A stretch of DNA of 64,000 nucleotides from Limnohabitans sp. Bal53 (GTDB lineage Bacteria; Pseudomonadota; Gammaproteobacteria; Burkholderiales; Burkholderiaceae_C): the NCBI RefSeq assembly GCF_003063355.1, contig NZ_NESH01000002.1:1-64000 (forward strand). Direction: 5' to 3'. The translations under genes and the position numbers were made by a program. Below the pieces are notes generated by a model. The model did no database searches, was not told the DNA's origin, and saw only the letters and a list, made by a program, of their open reading frames with translations. Numbering within the stretch: position 1 is the stretch's first letter; every line of letters starts with the position of its first letter. Below, one piece after another: positions 32,491-41,575 of the stretch.

Positions 32491-33663
32491 TCAGCCCGCC
32501 CCTTGGCGTTTGGCCAAATCGCGCATCAGTGCACCCACGCCATAGGTCCAAGCGGGCGCCTTGTCCGAGGTGGTGACTTGGTTGACCAGGGTGCCCAGTT
32601 GTGGGGTGGAAATGCTGACCACGTCGCCCACCTCATGGGTGAAGCCCTGGCCCGGACCGTGGCGGTCTTGGGTCGGGGCAAACATGGTGCCCAAAAACAG
32701 CATCATGCCGTCCGGGTACTGGTGGTACTGGCCCATGGCCTGGCCCGCCAGGTCCAGCGGGTCTCGGCTGATCTGGTTCATGGCGCTGCTGCCTTGCATC
32801 ACAAAACCCTCAGGACCTTCGACTTTCAGACTCAGTTCGCACTGGCGCACCTCGTCGATGCTGAAGTGCTCGTCAAACAGGCGGATGAAGGGGCCGATGG
32901 CGCAGCTGGCGTTGTTGTCCTTGGCTTTGCCCAGCAGCAACGCGCTGCGGCCTTCGAAGTCGCGCAGGTTCACGTCGTTGCCTAAGCTGGCTCCCACCAC
33001 CTCGCCGCGCGAGTTGGCCGCCAGCACGATTTCGGGTTCGGGGTTGTTCCACTGGCTGCCCGGGTGAATGCCCACCATGGCCCCGTGGCCCACCGCGCTC
33101 ATCGGTTGCGCCTTGGTGAAGATTTCAGCATCGGGCCCGATGCCCACTTCCAGGTATTGCGACCACATGCCCTGGGCCAGCAACACTTCTTTGAGCTTGG
33201 CCGATTCAGGAGATCCGGGCACCACGCTGCGCAGGTTGTCGCCAATGACCGCCACCACCGCCTGGCGCACGGCTTCGGCGCGGCTGGCGTCGCCTCGGGC
33301 CTGCTCTTCGATCACGCGCTCGAGCATGCTGGCCACAAAGGTCACGCCTGCGGCCTTGACGGCTTGCAGATCGCAGGGGGCCATGAACCAAGGCTGGTCG
33401 GACTTGCGCTGCGTTTCATTGCTGTTGGCCAAGGCTTCGGCGGTCCCGGCCAGGCGCTTGGCCTGGCCTGATGCCAGGCAGGCGCGCACTTGAGCGGCCA
33501 CGCCAGGCCGTTCCAGCAAGGCGCTGCTGGTGGTGGCCAGGCCCGACAGGTCCAGCACATCTTCGGGGGTGACGGCCACCACAAAAGGGCCATGGCCGGG
33601 CACCCACAAACGGCCGATCAGCAGGGCCTGGTGCGCATCTTGTGGCAGTTGATTGAGGAGCAT
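32491..33663 (-). CDS. Fumarylacetoacetate hydrolase family protein
   Basis: 390 residues from the ATG at 33663 (MLLNQLPQDAHQALL). The FAH fold is in the C-terminal half: E-V-G-I-G-P-D-A-E-I-F, then P-E-P-E-I-V-L metal-binding acids, G-N-D-V-N-L-R-D-F-E-G and G-K-A-K-D-N-N-A-S-C-A-I-G-P-F. Length and the long N-terminal part recall 2-keto-3-deoxypentonate dehydratases of the XylX type more than short FAA hydrolases, but no pentose genes are adjacent, so the substrate is open. It stands alone. Confidence 0.82.
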   Translation of the reverse strand: MLLNQLPQDAHQALLIGRLWVPGHGPFVVAVTPEDVLDLSGLATTSSALLERPGVAAQVRACLASGQAKRLAGTAEALANSNETQRKSDQPWFMAPCDLQAVKAAGVTFVASMLERVIEEQARGDASRAEAVRQAVVAVIGDNLRSVVPGSPESAKLKEVLLAQGMWSQYLEVGIGPDAEIFTKAQPMSAVGHGAMVGIHPGSQWNNPEPEIVLAANSRGEVVGASLGNDVNLRDFEGRSALLLGKAKDNNASCAIGPFIRLFDEHFSIDEVRQCELSLKVEGPEGFVMQGSSAMNQISRDPLDLAGQAMGQYHQYPDGMMLFLGTMFAPTQDRHGPGQGFTHEVGDVVSISTPQLGTLVNQVTTSDKAPAWTYGVGALMRDLAKRQGAG

Positions 33664-33910
33664 GGTGAACACCTGTGGGCTAAAAACTGCATATTGACAG
33701 ACATGGGCTATGGGCGCTGTCACCCATGTCGAGCTCTCGCTGAGCCGGCTTTACTGGACATGGGGCAGCTGTGGGGTTGGGGCACAACTGAGATGGGGAG
33801 GCCGTGGACTGGTGAAACGTTTGCTTTCAAACAATGTGGTCAATCCCACACAGGCACTGGCGGGAGTCGGTTAGATTGGAAGGCTAGACGAGCCACTTCA
33901 AGGAATGACC

Positions 33911-34561
33911 ATGATCCGAAAAAATTCTGTTTTGACCCATCTTGGCGTCACGACTTGCGCCGCAGTTGTTCTCTTGACCGGTTGTGCCACTGCGACGCAG
34001 GAACAAAAAGGGGTCGGGACGGGGGCCATCATTGGAGCCGTGGCTGGACAAGTTTTGGGCCGTGACAGCCAATCGACTGTCATCGGCGCGGGCTTGGGAG
34101 CCTTGGGCGGCTACATTTGGTCCAAAAACATGGAAGATAAAAAACGCGCCATGGAGCAAGCCACAGCCGGTACAGGCACTGTGGTCACACAAACGCCTGA
34201 CAACCAACTCAAGCTGAGCATCCCGAACGACATCTCGTTTGACACGGGACGCGCCGACATCAAGCCCAATTTGCGCCCCATCTTGGACCAGTTCGCGCAA
34301 GGCCTGAGCCAGCAAACCAGCATGGAGGTGCGCATCGTGGGCCACACCGACAGCACGGGCAGCGATGCGATCAACAACCCGCTGTCGGTCAACCGCGCCC
34401 AAAGCGCCCGTGACTATTTGGTGGCCCGGGGCGTGAACAGCAGCCGCATCAGCATCGATGGCCGTGGCTCACGCGAACCTGTGGCCGACAACGGTACCGC
34501 CGATGGGCGCGCACGCAACCGCCGCATCGACATCTTCTTGGCTGAGCGTGGTCAGAGGTAA
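33911..34561 (+). CDS. OmpA-family peptidoglycan-binding lipoprotein (YiaD-like)
   Basis: 216 residues from the ATG at 33911, preferred over 33905 because AAGGA lies six bases before it and directly abuts the other. Lipobox L-L-T-G-C with Cys 25, then a glycine-zipper region (G-T-G-A-I-I-G-A-V-A-G...G-A-G-L-G-A-L-G-G-Y-I-W, about 36-75) and a C-terminal OmpA domain with F-D-T-G-R-A-D-I-K-P, V-G-H-T-D-S-T-G-S and R-N-R-R-I-D-I-F-L. It should tether the outer membrane to peptidoglycan. Its stop overlaps the convergent marR gene by 10 bases. Confidence 0.9.
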   Translation: MIRKNSVLTHLGVTTCAAVVLLTGCATATQEQKGVGTGAIIGAVAGQVLGRDSQSTVIGAGLGALGGYIWSKNMEDKKRAMEQATAGTGTVVTQTPDNQLKLSIPNDISFDTGRADIKPNLRPILDQFAQGLSQQTSMEVRIVGHTDSTGSDAINNPLSVNRAQSARDYLVARGVNSSRISIDGRGSREPVADNGTADGRARNRRIDIFLAERGQR

Positions 34562-35133
34562 ATTTTTTGCAGCAGCGCCAACAGGGTTTTGCGCTGGGCG
34601 GGCGTGAGCTTGGCGGTTTTTTCGGCTTCGAGGTCCGCAGCCGTTTGTTCGGCTTGCTGCATCAAGGCTTGGCCCTTGGGGGTGGCGTGCAGTCCCACGG
34701 CACGGCCGTCATGCGGGTGGGGTTTGCGCTCAATCAGGCCGCGTGACTCCAGCGACTGGATCAGGCCCACCAAATTCGGGGGCAAGAGGTTCAAAGTGGC
34801 GCACAGCTGGCGAGATGTCACGCCGGGGTTGTGGCCAATGGTGGACATGACTGAAAAATCCACCGGCTTCAAACCATAAGGGGCCAGGCGTTCCAAAAAC
34901 AGCTCGATGATGCTCAGCGCAGCCCGGCGAGCGTTGTAACCCATCAGGGTTTGCAGGTAGCTCGTGTCGACCGTGTCCACCGCGTGCGCGGAGGTTTTGG
35001 TGGTCGAGGCACGCGAGCGGCGGGGCTTGGTGGGCAGGCTCTGGCCGGACGCATCCTGCACGGTTGTGCCTGGCTCGGGCGCCTCGTGTCTCTGGGATTT
35101 GAGCGGTGTGGGGGAGGAGGGTTTGCGGGGCAT
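34552..35133 (-). CDS. MarR family transcriptional regulator
   Basis: 193 residues. A basic, Ser/Thr/Pro-rich N-terminal tail of about 50 residues precedes a MarR winged-helix domain: A-L-S-I-I-E-L-F-L-E-R, then F-S-V-M-S-T-I-G-H-N-P-G-V-T-S-R-Q-L, the recognition helix N-L-L-P-P-N-L-V-G-L-I-Q-S-L-E-S-R-G-L-I-E-R and wing H-P-H-D-G-R-A-V. It closes the catabolic operon that begins with the crotonase at 42382, following the acyl-CoA dehydrogenase gene by 24 bases. MarR proteins of phenylpropenoid operons (CouR, FerR) are usually released by the CoA thioester, a role inferred here. Confidence 0.82.
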   Translation of the reverse strand: MPRKPSSPTPLKSQRHEAPEPGTTVQDASGQSLPTKPRRSRASTTKTSAHAVDTVDTSYLQTLMGYNARRAALSIIELFLERLAPYGLKPVDFSVMSTIGHNPGVTSRQLCATLNLLPPNLVGLIQSLESRGLIERKPHPHDGRAVGLHATPKGQALMQQAEQTAADLEAEKTAKLTPAQRKTLLALLQKIYL

Positions 35134-35157
35134 GACAGCGCGGGAAAGTTGGCGCGA

Positions 35158-36882
35158 TTATGCCGCTGCACACTGCTGCACGATGATGAAGCTGCGCATC
35201 TGGAACTCGGGCAAAACCCAGCTGCGCAAGGCTTGGGCCGGGGCTCTCCAGCGTGAGTCGGCATGGGGTGTGTCGGTGTCTACGCCCGCTTCGATGCGCA
35301 GCCAGGCCCAGTCCATCAGCACCAGCGCCACGGCGCGCAAATAATCCTCGGACACGCGGTAAGCCAATGCCGCGTCTTTGGGGGCAGCTTGCACGATTTG
35401 CTGGGTGATGGCACGCAGGGTTTGCAGGCGGGCCTGCGCTGGGGTGTGGGCTTTGCTGGCCTTGGCTGATGGGGGCAGGTCGGCCGCGAGGGTGTCCAGC
35501 AACGCGTTCAAGCCCGCGCCGCCATCGGCCAGCACCTTGCGAACCAACAGGTCTATCGCTTGAATTTCATTCGTGCCCTCATAGATCATGGCCACACGCG
35601 CGTCGCGCACGATCTGCTCAATGCCCCATTCGCGCACATAGCCGTGGCCGCCCAGCACCTGCAGGCAGTCGCTGCCGCCATGAAAGGCTTGGTGGGTGAA
35701 GACCGATTTCATGACTGGCGTGACGAGGGCGCACCAGCGCTGGGCAGCGGCTTGCGCAGCTGCGTCGGGGCTGTGTTTGATCAGGTCGAGTTCGAGCGCG
35801 GTGCGGTAAGCCAGTACACGACCGGCATCGACCCAGGCGCGCTGCGTGTCCAAAATGCGGCGCATGGCGGGGTGCTCACCAATCAAATCCGCTTCGCCCA
35901 CGCTTTTGCCTTTACCGGGCGCGCGCATCTGACGGCGCTCTTGTGAATAGGCATCGGCCTTTTGCCATGCCGCATCGAGCAGGCCAATGCCTTGCAGGGC
36001 CACATGCAATCGGGCGGCGTTCATCATCACAAACATGGCGTTCAGGCCCTTGCCTGGCTCGCCAATTATTGAAGATACCGCTTCGTCAAAGCGCATCACG
36101 CAAGTGGGGCTGCCGTGCAGGCCCATTTTTTCTTCGATGCGGTCGCAGTGCACACGGCTGCGTGAGCCGTCGGGGTAAAACTTGGGCACAAGGAACAGCG
36201 ACAGGCCTTTGGGGCCAGGCGGTGCGTCGGGCAGGCGGGCCAGCACCAAATGCACGATGTTGTCGGTCAGGTCATGTTCACCGCCTGAGATGAAAATCTT
36301 GGTGCCGCTGACGGCGTATTGGCCATCGGGCATGGGCACCGCCTTTGTGCGCGCAAGGCCCAGGTCAGATCCCGCATGCGGCTCGGTCAGGCACATGGTG
36401 GCCAGCCATTCGCCGGTGGCCACTTTTTCCAAATACTGCGCTTTGAGTTCGTCGCTGGCGTGGTGCTTGATGCATTCGTACGCGCCATGGAGCAAGCCTG
36501 GCGCCATGGTCCAGCCGTGGTTGGCGGCGGACAACATTTCGTAGAGCATGGCTTCCAGCACGCTGGGCAGGCCTTGGCCCCCGTCTTCAGCGCTGGCGGC
36601 CAAGGCCGGCCAGCCCGCTTGCCAAAAGGATTGGTAAGCGTCTTTGAAACCCGGCGGCATGGTGACCACGCCATCTTTCCATTGGGCCCCGACTTCATCG
36701 CCATTGCGGTTGAGCGGTGCGATGACTTCGACCACGAACTTGCCCGCTTCACCCAGCACCTGCCCCATCAAGTCGACGTCCACCTCGGCAAAGGCGGGCA
36801 AGGCTTGCAATTGGGCAGGCGCGTTCAAAACGCGGGACAATAAAAACTGCATGTCCTCGGTGCGGGGCTGGTAGGTGTTCAT
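35158..36882 (-). CDS. Acyl-CoA dehydrogenase (phenylpropenoid/aryl-acyl operon)
   Basis: 574 residues of the long acyl-CoA dehydrogenase type. Motifs: M-C-L-T-E-P-H-A-G-S-D-L-G-L near 165, V-S-G-T-K-I-F-I-S-G-G-E-H-D, H-C-D-R-I-E-E-K-M-G-L-H-G-S-P-T-C and V-A-M-I-Y-E-G-T-N-E-I-Q-A-I-D-L near 435. It introduces the 2,3 double bond in an acyl-CoA and reduces ETF (etfBA is also in this window). It is the sixth gene of the operon, 15 bases after the thioesterase gene. In an aryl-propanoid pathway it would convert dihydro-cinnamoyl-CoAs to cinnamoyl-CoAs. Confidence 0.85.
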   Translation of the reverse strand: MNTYQPRTEDMQFLLSRVLNAPAQLQALPAFAEVDVDLMGQVLGEAGKFVVEVIAPLNRNGDEVGAQWKDGVVTMPPGFKDAYQSFWQAGWPALAASAEDGGQGLPSVLEAMLYEMLSAANHGWTMAPGLLHGAYECIKHHASDELKAQYLEKVATGEWLATMCLTEPHAGSDLGLARTKAVPMPDGQYAVSGTKIFISGGEHDLTDNIVHLVLARLPDAPPGPKGLSLFLVPKFYPDGSRSRVHCDRIEEKMGLHGSPTCVMRFDEAVSSIIGEPGKGLNAMFVMMNAARLHVALQGIGLLDAAWQKADAYSQERRQMRAPGKGKSVGEADLIGEHPAMRRILDTQRAWVDAGRVLAYRTALELDLIKHSPDAAAQAAAQRWCALVTPVMKSVFTHQAFHGGSDCLQVLGGHGYVREWGIEQIVRDARVAMIYEGTNEIQAIDLLVRKVLADGGAGLNALLDTLAADLPPSAKASKAHTPAQARLQTLRAITQQIVQAAPKDAALAYRVSEDYLRAVALVLMDWAWLRIEAGVDTDTPHADSRWRAPAQALRSWVLPEFQMRSFIIVQQCAAA

Positions 36883-36897
36883 GGGTTTTTCAGTCTT

Positions 36898-37317
36898 TTA
36901 GCTGCACAAGGCTTTGATGTCTTCGGGCACGGGAATGGCTTTGATGCGGTCCGGGTCTTCGGGGTGCTTGATGCAAAAAGCGCGCACTTCTGTGCCTTCA
37001 CACAGGACGGTTTCGCCCCGCATCACCACGTGTTTGTGGACAAACACTTTCTCGCGCCACTCCTGCACGCTGGTGTGCACCTGGAGGGTTTCGCCGTAAG
37101 TGGCAGGGCGGATGAATTTGGTGTTGATCTCCAACAGCGGCGTGCCGATGATGCCGCGCGTCTTGACCAGCTCACGCCAAGGCAAGATGCCGCACTTCAT
37201 GAAGAAGTTCAGTGATGACGCGTCCATCCATTTGGAGAAATTCGGGAAGAAGACGATGCCTGCAGGGTCGCAGTCACCGAACACCACTGGCACTTCGTAA
37301 ACAACGGTTTTGCTCAT
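36898..37317 (-). CDS. Acyl-CoA thioesterase, 4-hydroxybenzoyl-CoA thioesterase type
   Basis: 139 residues from the ATG at 37317 (MSKTVVYEVPVVFGDCDPAG). Single hot-dog domain: F-G-D-C-D-P-A-G-I-V-F-F-P-N-F-x-x-W-M-D with the catalytic Asp of the 4HBT family, then G-I-I-G-T-P-L-L-E-I-N-T-K-F. It releases free acids from CoA. At the end of a side-chain shortening pathway, the natural product would be a hydroxybenzoyl-CoA, which matches this family. The ATG lies 10 bases after the SDR stop. Confidence 0.85.
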   Translation of the reverse strand: MSKTVVYEVPVVFGDCDPAGIVFFPNFSKWMDASSLNFFMKCGILPWRELVKTRGIIGTPLLEINTKFIRPATYGETLQVHTSVQEWREKVFVHKHVVMRGETVLCEGTEVRAFCIKHPEDPDRIKAIPVPEDIKALCS

Positions 37318-37327
37318 GGGTCGTCTT

Positions 37328-38092
37328 TCAGCGGGGGGCCATGCGCAAAGCGCCATCGAGACGAATGACTTCGCCGTTCAGGTGGTCGTTGTGCACGATG
37401 TGGCAGGCCAGTTCGGCAAATTCGCTGGGCTTGCCCAGGCGGGCAGGGAAGGGGATGCTGGCAGCCAGAGACTGCTGCACGGGCTCGGGCAAGCTGGCCA
37501 ACAAAGGCGTCTTGAACAGGCCAGGCGCGATTGTGCACACGCGGATGCCGTGTTGCGCCAAATCACGTGCCATGGGCAGTGTCATGCCGACCACGCCGGC
37601 TTTGGAGGCGCTGTAGGCCTGCTGGCCCACTTGGCCGTCAAAAGCGGCAACCGATGCGGTGAAAACCATCACGCCACGGGCACCATCTTCAATCGGGTCC
37701 AGCTTGGCGCAGGCGGCGGCAAACAGACGCGCTGCGTTGTAGGTGCCGATCAGGTTGACCTGGATGACCTTGGCAAATTCGTCCAGCGGCGCGGCGTTGC
37801 CGTCCTTGCCAACCACGCGCTTGGCGGTGCCAATGCCGGCAATCTGCATCAGGATGCGGGCGGGGCCGTGGGCCGCTGCAGCAGTCTCGATGGCCTGGGC
37901 CATGCTGTCTGCGTCAGACACGTTGCAGTGCACTGCAACGCCGCCAATCTCGGCTGCCACGCGCTCGGCGTTGGCCATGTTCAGGTCGAGCACCGCGACC
38001 TTGGCGCCCAGGCGGGCCAGTTCGCGGGCCGTGGCCTCGCCCAGCCCTGAGCCGCCGCCGGTTACCAATGCTGCTTGTCCTTGGATGTTCAT
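37328..38092 (-). CDS. SDR family 3-hydroxyacyl-CoA dehydrogenase (HSD17B10-like)
   Basis: 254 residues from the ATG at 38092 ([20 protein letters not shown]); upstream in-frame sequence is a dispersed repeat. T-G-G-G-S-G-L-G (NAD site, about 11-18), D-L-N near 37 selecting NAD, then the catalytic Ser in [10 protein letters not shown] and Y-S-A-S-K-A-G. The pattern is that of type-2 3-hydroxyacyl-CoA dehydrogenases. In the operon it would oxidise the 3-hydroxy intermediate made by the crotonase to the 3-ketoacyl-CoA for the thiolase. Confidence 0.85.
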   Translation of the reverse strand: MNIQGQAALVTGGGSGLGEATARELARLGAKVAVLDLNMANAERVAAEIGGVAVHCNVSDADSMAQAIETAAAAHGPARILMQIAGIGTAKRVVGKDGNAAPLDEFAKVIQVNLIGTYNAARLFAAACAKLDPIEDGARGVMVFTASVAAFDGQVGQQAYSASKAGVVGMTLPMARDLAQHGIRVCTIAPGLFKTPLLASLPEPVQQSLAASIPFPARLGKPSEFAELACHIVHNDHLNGEVIRLDGALRMAPR

Positions 38093-38132
38093 GTCAATGT
38101 CCTTGAGTTGATGTGCTGACGGAGCGGGGTCT

Positions 38133-38230
38133 TGGATTGCCACGCTGCGCTCGCAATGACGGAAATGTGAATTGCCACGCTGCGCTCGCCTTGACGGGAA
38201 AGGTGTCATCGCGAGGCACGAAGCGATCCA
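38133..38230. repeat. Family C repeats between thiolase and SDR genes
   Basis: Three units: 38133-38161 and 38171-38196 in minus orientation (GATTGCCACGCTGCGCTCGC) and 38205-38230 in plus orientation (GTCATCGCGAGGCACGAAGC). They lie inside the operon, in the 186-base gap before the SDR gene, and could form a long stem in the mRNA. Confidence 0.75.
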
Positions 38231-38278
38231 TGAGCGGTTGCATCGGTGAGCGCCTTGCAGTCACAGATGTCGTTGGCA

Positions 38279-39529
38279 TCAGGCGGCCTCGGGGTTTTCG
38301 ATCAAGAGCGCAATGCCTTGTCCGCCGCCCACACAAGCACTGGAGATGCCATAGCGCAAACCGCTGCGTTGCAACTCACGCGCCAGCGTGATGGTCAGGC
38401 GCACGCCAGTGGCCGCCAGGGGGTGACCCAGCGCAATCGCGCCGCCGTTGACGTTGAGCTTGGACACATCCAGACCCAGCTCTTTGGCCACAGCCAGGGT
38501 TTGCGCGCCTTGTGCTTCGTTGATCTCAAAGCGGCCAATGTCCGACAGCTTCAAGCCTGTGCGCTCGAGCAGCAAGCGAATGGCGGGCGCAGGGCCAATG
38601 CCCATGATCTCGGGCGGCACGCCCACCGCAGCCGCTGCGACCACGCGGGCCAAAGGTTTTTTGCCGTTGGCTTTCGCATAGGCGCCTGAGGTGACCACAC
38701 AAGCGGCTGCTGCATCGACCAGGGCCGAACTGTTGCCACCGGTTTGCACGCCGCCTTCGTACACCGGCCTGAGCTTGCCCAACACATCGGCGGGCGAGAG
38801 GCGTGGGTGCGTGTCGGCACTGACCTCGGTCACTTTGCCTTGCAGCTTGATGCCGCGAGGGATGTAGCCTTCGAGCTCAAACTTTTCAGTCACCACGGGC
38901 ACGATTTCGCCCGCGTGGAAACCGGCTTGTTGCGCGGCCACAGCCTTGGCGAACGAGTCGGAGGCAAACTGGTCCACCTCTTCGCGGGTGATGTTGTACT
39001 TCTTGGCCAAGTTCTCAGCGGTCTGGATCATGTTGATGCCTGCAGCCGGGTCTTTCAGGGCTTCCCACATGAAGTCTTTGAAGCCCACGGGCGCGCCCAG
39101 CTTGAAACCGGTGCGGTGGTCAAAGGCGGCGATCGGGTTGCGCGTCATGCTCTCGGTGCCCACCACCAGCGCGGCCTCGCACACACCCGCTTCAATCTGC
39201 TCGCCCGCTTGGCGAAACAGTTCGAAACCGGTGCCGCAAATGCGCTGCACCATGATGGCGGGAACCTCTTGCGGGACGCCTGCGTACAGGCCAATGTGGC
39301 GCGGCAGCACAAACTGGTCGAAGTCGCCTGGGGCCATGTTGCCGGTGATGACCGAGCCAATTTCGGTGGCGGCGATGCCAGCGCGCTTGAGTGCCTCGCG
39401 AGCGGCCTTGATACCCAGGTCGGTGGGCGAAATGTGGCCCAAAGCGCCGCAGTAATCGACCATGGGCGTGCGCACGCCCTCGTGCATCCACACATCGGCA
39501 AACGCGTTAAAAAATCCTTTGGAGCTCAT
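38279..39529 (-). CDS. Thiolase (acetyl-CoA C-acyltransferase)
   Basis: 416 residues with the complete thiolase triad: nucleophile Cys 98 in Q-R-I-C-G-T-G-F-E-L-F, the His in N-V-N-G-G-A-I-A-L-G-H-P-L-A-A-T-G (about 370) and the second Cys in S-S-A-C-V-G-G-G-Q-G (about 400). It cleaves a 3-ketoacyl-CoA with CoA to acetyl-CoA and a shortened acyl-CoA. In this operon the predicted substrate is an aryl-3-oxopropanoyl-CoA, giving a benzoyl-type CoA. Gaps on both sides hold dispersed repeats. Confidence 0.88.
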   Translation of the reverse strand: MSSKGFFNAFADVWMHEGVRTPMVDYCGALGHISPTDLGIKAAREALKRAGIAATEIGSVITGNMAPGDFDQFVLPRHIGLYAGVPQEVPAIMVQRICGTGFELFRQAGEQIEAGVCEAALVVGTESMTRNPIAAFDHRTGFKLGAPVGFKDFMWEALKDPAAGINMIQTAENLAKKYNITREEVDQFASDSFAKAVAAQQAGFHAGEIVPVVTEKFELEGYIPRGIKLQGKVTEVSADTHPRLSPADVLGKLRPVYEGGVQTGGNSSALVDAAAACVVTSGAYAKANGKKPLARVVAAAAVGVPPEIMGIGPAPAIRLLLERTGLKLSDIGRFEINEAQGAQTLAVAKELGLDVSKLNVNGGAIALGHPLAATGVRLTITLARELQRSGLRYGISSACVGGGQGIALLIENPEAA

Positions 39530-39552
39530 GTTGGTTCTTTCGATTATTTGTT

Positions 39553-39696
39553 GTGGGAACGGTCTATGACCGCGATGGGGGGTGGTTCTGGCGTTCTCTC
39601 AGGCATTTGGATGCTCATCGCGGTCGGAGACCGCTCCCACAGGGGGATAGATGTGACCGCTTAGACTGGGGGTGTAGGAGCGGTCTCTGACTGCGA
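39553..39696. repeat. Three REP-like units (family A) upstream of the thiolase gene
   Basis: Units at 39553-39575 (GTGGGAACGGTC...), 39618-39640 (inverted) and 39674-39696 (GTAGGAGCGGTC...). Each is 23 bases with the central palindrome partly kept. They occupy most of the 182-base gap between the feruloyl-CoA synthase-like stop and the thiolase start and would be transcribed with the operon. Confidence 0.8.
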
Positions 39697-39711
39697 TTCG
39701 CCGGGGCTGTG

Positions 39712-41562
39712 TCATTGGGGTTGAAGGATGTGGGGCAGTGTGCCCTCGTGCAGAGCCGCCACGATGCCCGCCCGGTGGGCCAGGACCGAGCGCTGGTTGA
39801 TCGATCCCTTGTCGGTGATCTCGCCCTTGTCGATGGTGGGTGGCTCAGCCAGTAGGCACAGACGGGCAATGCGGTTGGCACTGCCCGTGGCGGTATGGGC
39901 CAGGGTGTTGACGACGTCTTGGAACTTGGCCAGCACCGGCGCTGAGCCCAGCACGTCGGCCAGGGGTGCATCGGCCGGCAGGCCGCTCAAAGCGCGCACT
40001 GCGGGGGTCGGGAAAATCATGGCGCCGACCTCTTTGAGGTTGATGCCGGTCAGCACGGCGTCCTGGATGTAAGGTGCACCAGCTGCGATGATCTTGGCGC
40101 GCAGCGGCCCCACGCTCACAAAGGTGCCGGTGGCCAGCTTGAAGTCCTCGGCAATGCGGCCGTCAAATTTCAGGCCCAGGTGCACATCGGTTTCGTCGAT
40201 CCACTTGACCGCATCGCCCGTCTTGAAGAAACCTTCTTCGTCAAAGGCCTCGGTGGTTTCCTCAGGCGCGCGCCAATAGCCCGGTGTGATGTTCGGGCCC
40301 CGGTAGCGCACCTCGGTTTTGCCCTCGGTGTCCACCAGTTTGAGCTCGAGGCCGGGCGTGGGCACGCCCAGGTCACCGGCTTGCACAAAGGGGTTGGTCA
40401 CGAAGATGCCAAACGGGCCGGACTCGGTCATGCCTAAGCCCGTGCCCATGACGATGCGCTCGCCCACCTCGCGTTCCTGGCTGGCGTACAGGCTGTCCCA
40501 GATGGGCTGGGCCAAAGCGGCCCCGGCATAAAAGAACATCTGCACCCGCGACAGCAGCGTTTTGCGCAGCTGGTCGTCGGTTTGCATGGCGTGGGCAATC
40601 GCTTCAAAACCGGTGGGCACGTTGAAGTAGACGGTGGGCGCGATCTCGCGCAGGTTGCGCAAGGTCTCGTGCATCAGGGCCGCAGTGGGCTTGCCGTCGT
40701 CGATGTAGAGCGTGCCGCCATGGAAAACGGTCATGCCAAAGTTGTGGTTGCCGCCGAAGGTGTGGTTCCACGGCAGCCAGTCCACCAGCACCAATTCTTG
40801 CTCGGCCAGCACGGGCATGGACTGCGCCATTTGTTGCTGGTTGGCGCACCACAGGCGGTTGGTGTTGATCACCGCCTTGGGCATTTTGGTGGAGCCGCTG
40901 GTGAACAAAAACTTGGCGATGGTGTCCGGGCCGGTGGCTGCCATGGCGGCATCCACTGCGGGTGTGGCTGCGGTGGCGCACAGGCTTTCAAAAGTCGTGA
41001 CCGTGCGGCCGGGCACTTCGCCCTCGCACATCACGACTTCCATGTCGCCGCCCACGGTGGCGGCAATGGCTTTGGCGTAGCGGGCGTCCGAGGCGAAAAC
41101 CAGGCCGGGCGTGACGGTGCGCAGCACATGTTTGAGCTTGTCGTAGTCCACGCTCACCAGCGAGTAAGGTGGCGAGGTGGGCACATAGGGAACGCCTGCG
41201 ATCAGGCAACCCAAGGCCAGCAAGGCGTGTTCCAGGCTGTTTTCGCTCAGGATCACCACCGGGCGCTCAGCGCTCAGGCCCCGGTCGAGCACGCTTTGTG
41301 CAATGTTGCGCGCGGTGTGCCAAGTCTGTGCATAGGTGATGCGCCGCCAGTCACCCAGCGTGCCGTCGGCGTTTTTTTCGCGCCGGGCCATGAAGGTTTG
41401 GTCGGGCTTGTGGTGCGCCCAGTGCTGCAGGCGGTCTGTCAGGCGATCCGGAAAAGCCTGCAGGGCTTGATCGGCTTGCAGGTAGCGCGTGCCGGGCGTG
41501 CCGTCTCGCAGGCTGACACGGGTCACGCCAAATTTGAGCGGGCGGAATTGGGGGGCGTTCAT
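39712..41562 (-). CDS. Feruloyl-CoA synthase-like acyl-CoA ligase
   Basis: 616 residues from the ATG at 41562 (MNAPQFRPLKFGVTRVSLRD), with GGAG upstream. ANL-superfamily ligase: A3 motif F-L-F-T-S-G-S-T-K-M-P-K-A near 237, W-N-H-T-F-G-G-N-H-N near 283, G-L-G-M-T-E-S-G-P and the hinge region K-F-D-G-R-I-A-E-D-F-K-L. Length and the G-S-T-K-M-P-K-A motif fit feruloyl-CoA synthases, which activate ferulate, coumarate or caffeate with ATP and CoA. It begins 13 bases after the crotonase stop, so the two are coupled in function and likely in expression. Confidence 0.8.
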   Translation of the reverse strand: MNAPQFRPLKFGVTRVSLRDGTPGTRYLQADQALQAFPDRLTDRLQHWAHHKPDQTFMARREKNADGTLGDWRRITYAQTWHTARNIAQSVLDRGLSAERPVVILSENSLEHALLALGCLIAGVPYVPTSPPYSLVSVDYDKLKHVLRTVTPGLVFASDARYAKAIAATVGGDMEVVMCEGEVPGRTVTTFESLCATAATPAVDAAMAATGPDTIAKFLFTSGSTKMPKAVINTNRLWCANQQQMAQSMPVLAEQELVLVDWLPWNHTFGGNHNFGMTVFHGGTLYIDDGKPTAALMHETLRNLREIAPTVYFNVPTGFEAIAHAMQTDDQLRKTLLSRVQMFFYAGAALAQPIWDSLYASQEREVGERIVMGTGLGMTESGPFGIFVTNPFVQAGDLGVPTPGLELKLVDTEGKTEVRYRGPNITPGYWRAPEETTEAFDEEGFFKTGDAVKWIDETDVHLGLKFDGRIAEDFKLATGTFVSVGPLRAKIIAAGAPYIQDAVLTGINLKEVGAMIFPTPAVRALSGLPADAPLADVLGSAPVLAKFQDVVNTLAHTATGSANRIARLCLLAEPPTIDKGEITDKGSINQRSVLAHRAGIVAALHEGTLPHILQPQ

Positions 41563-41575
41563 GCGCGTCTCCGGG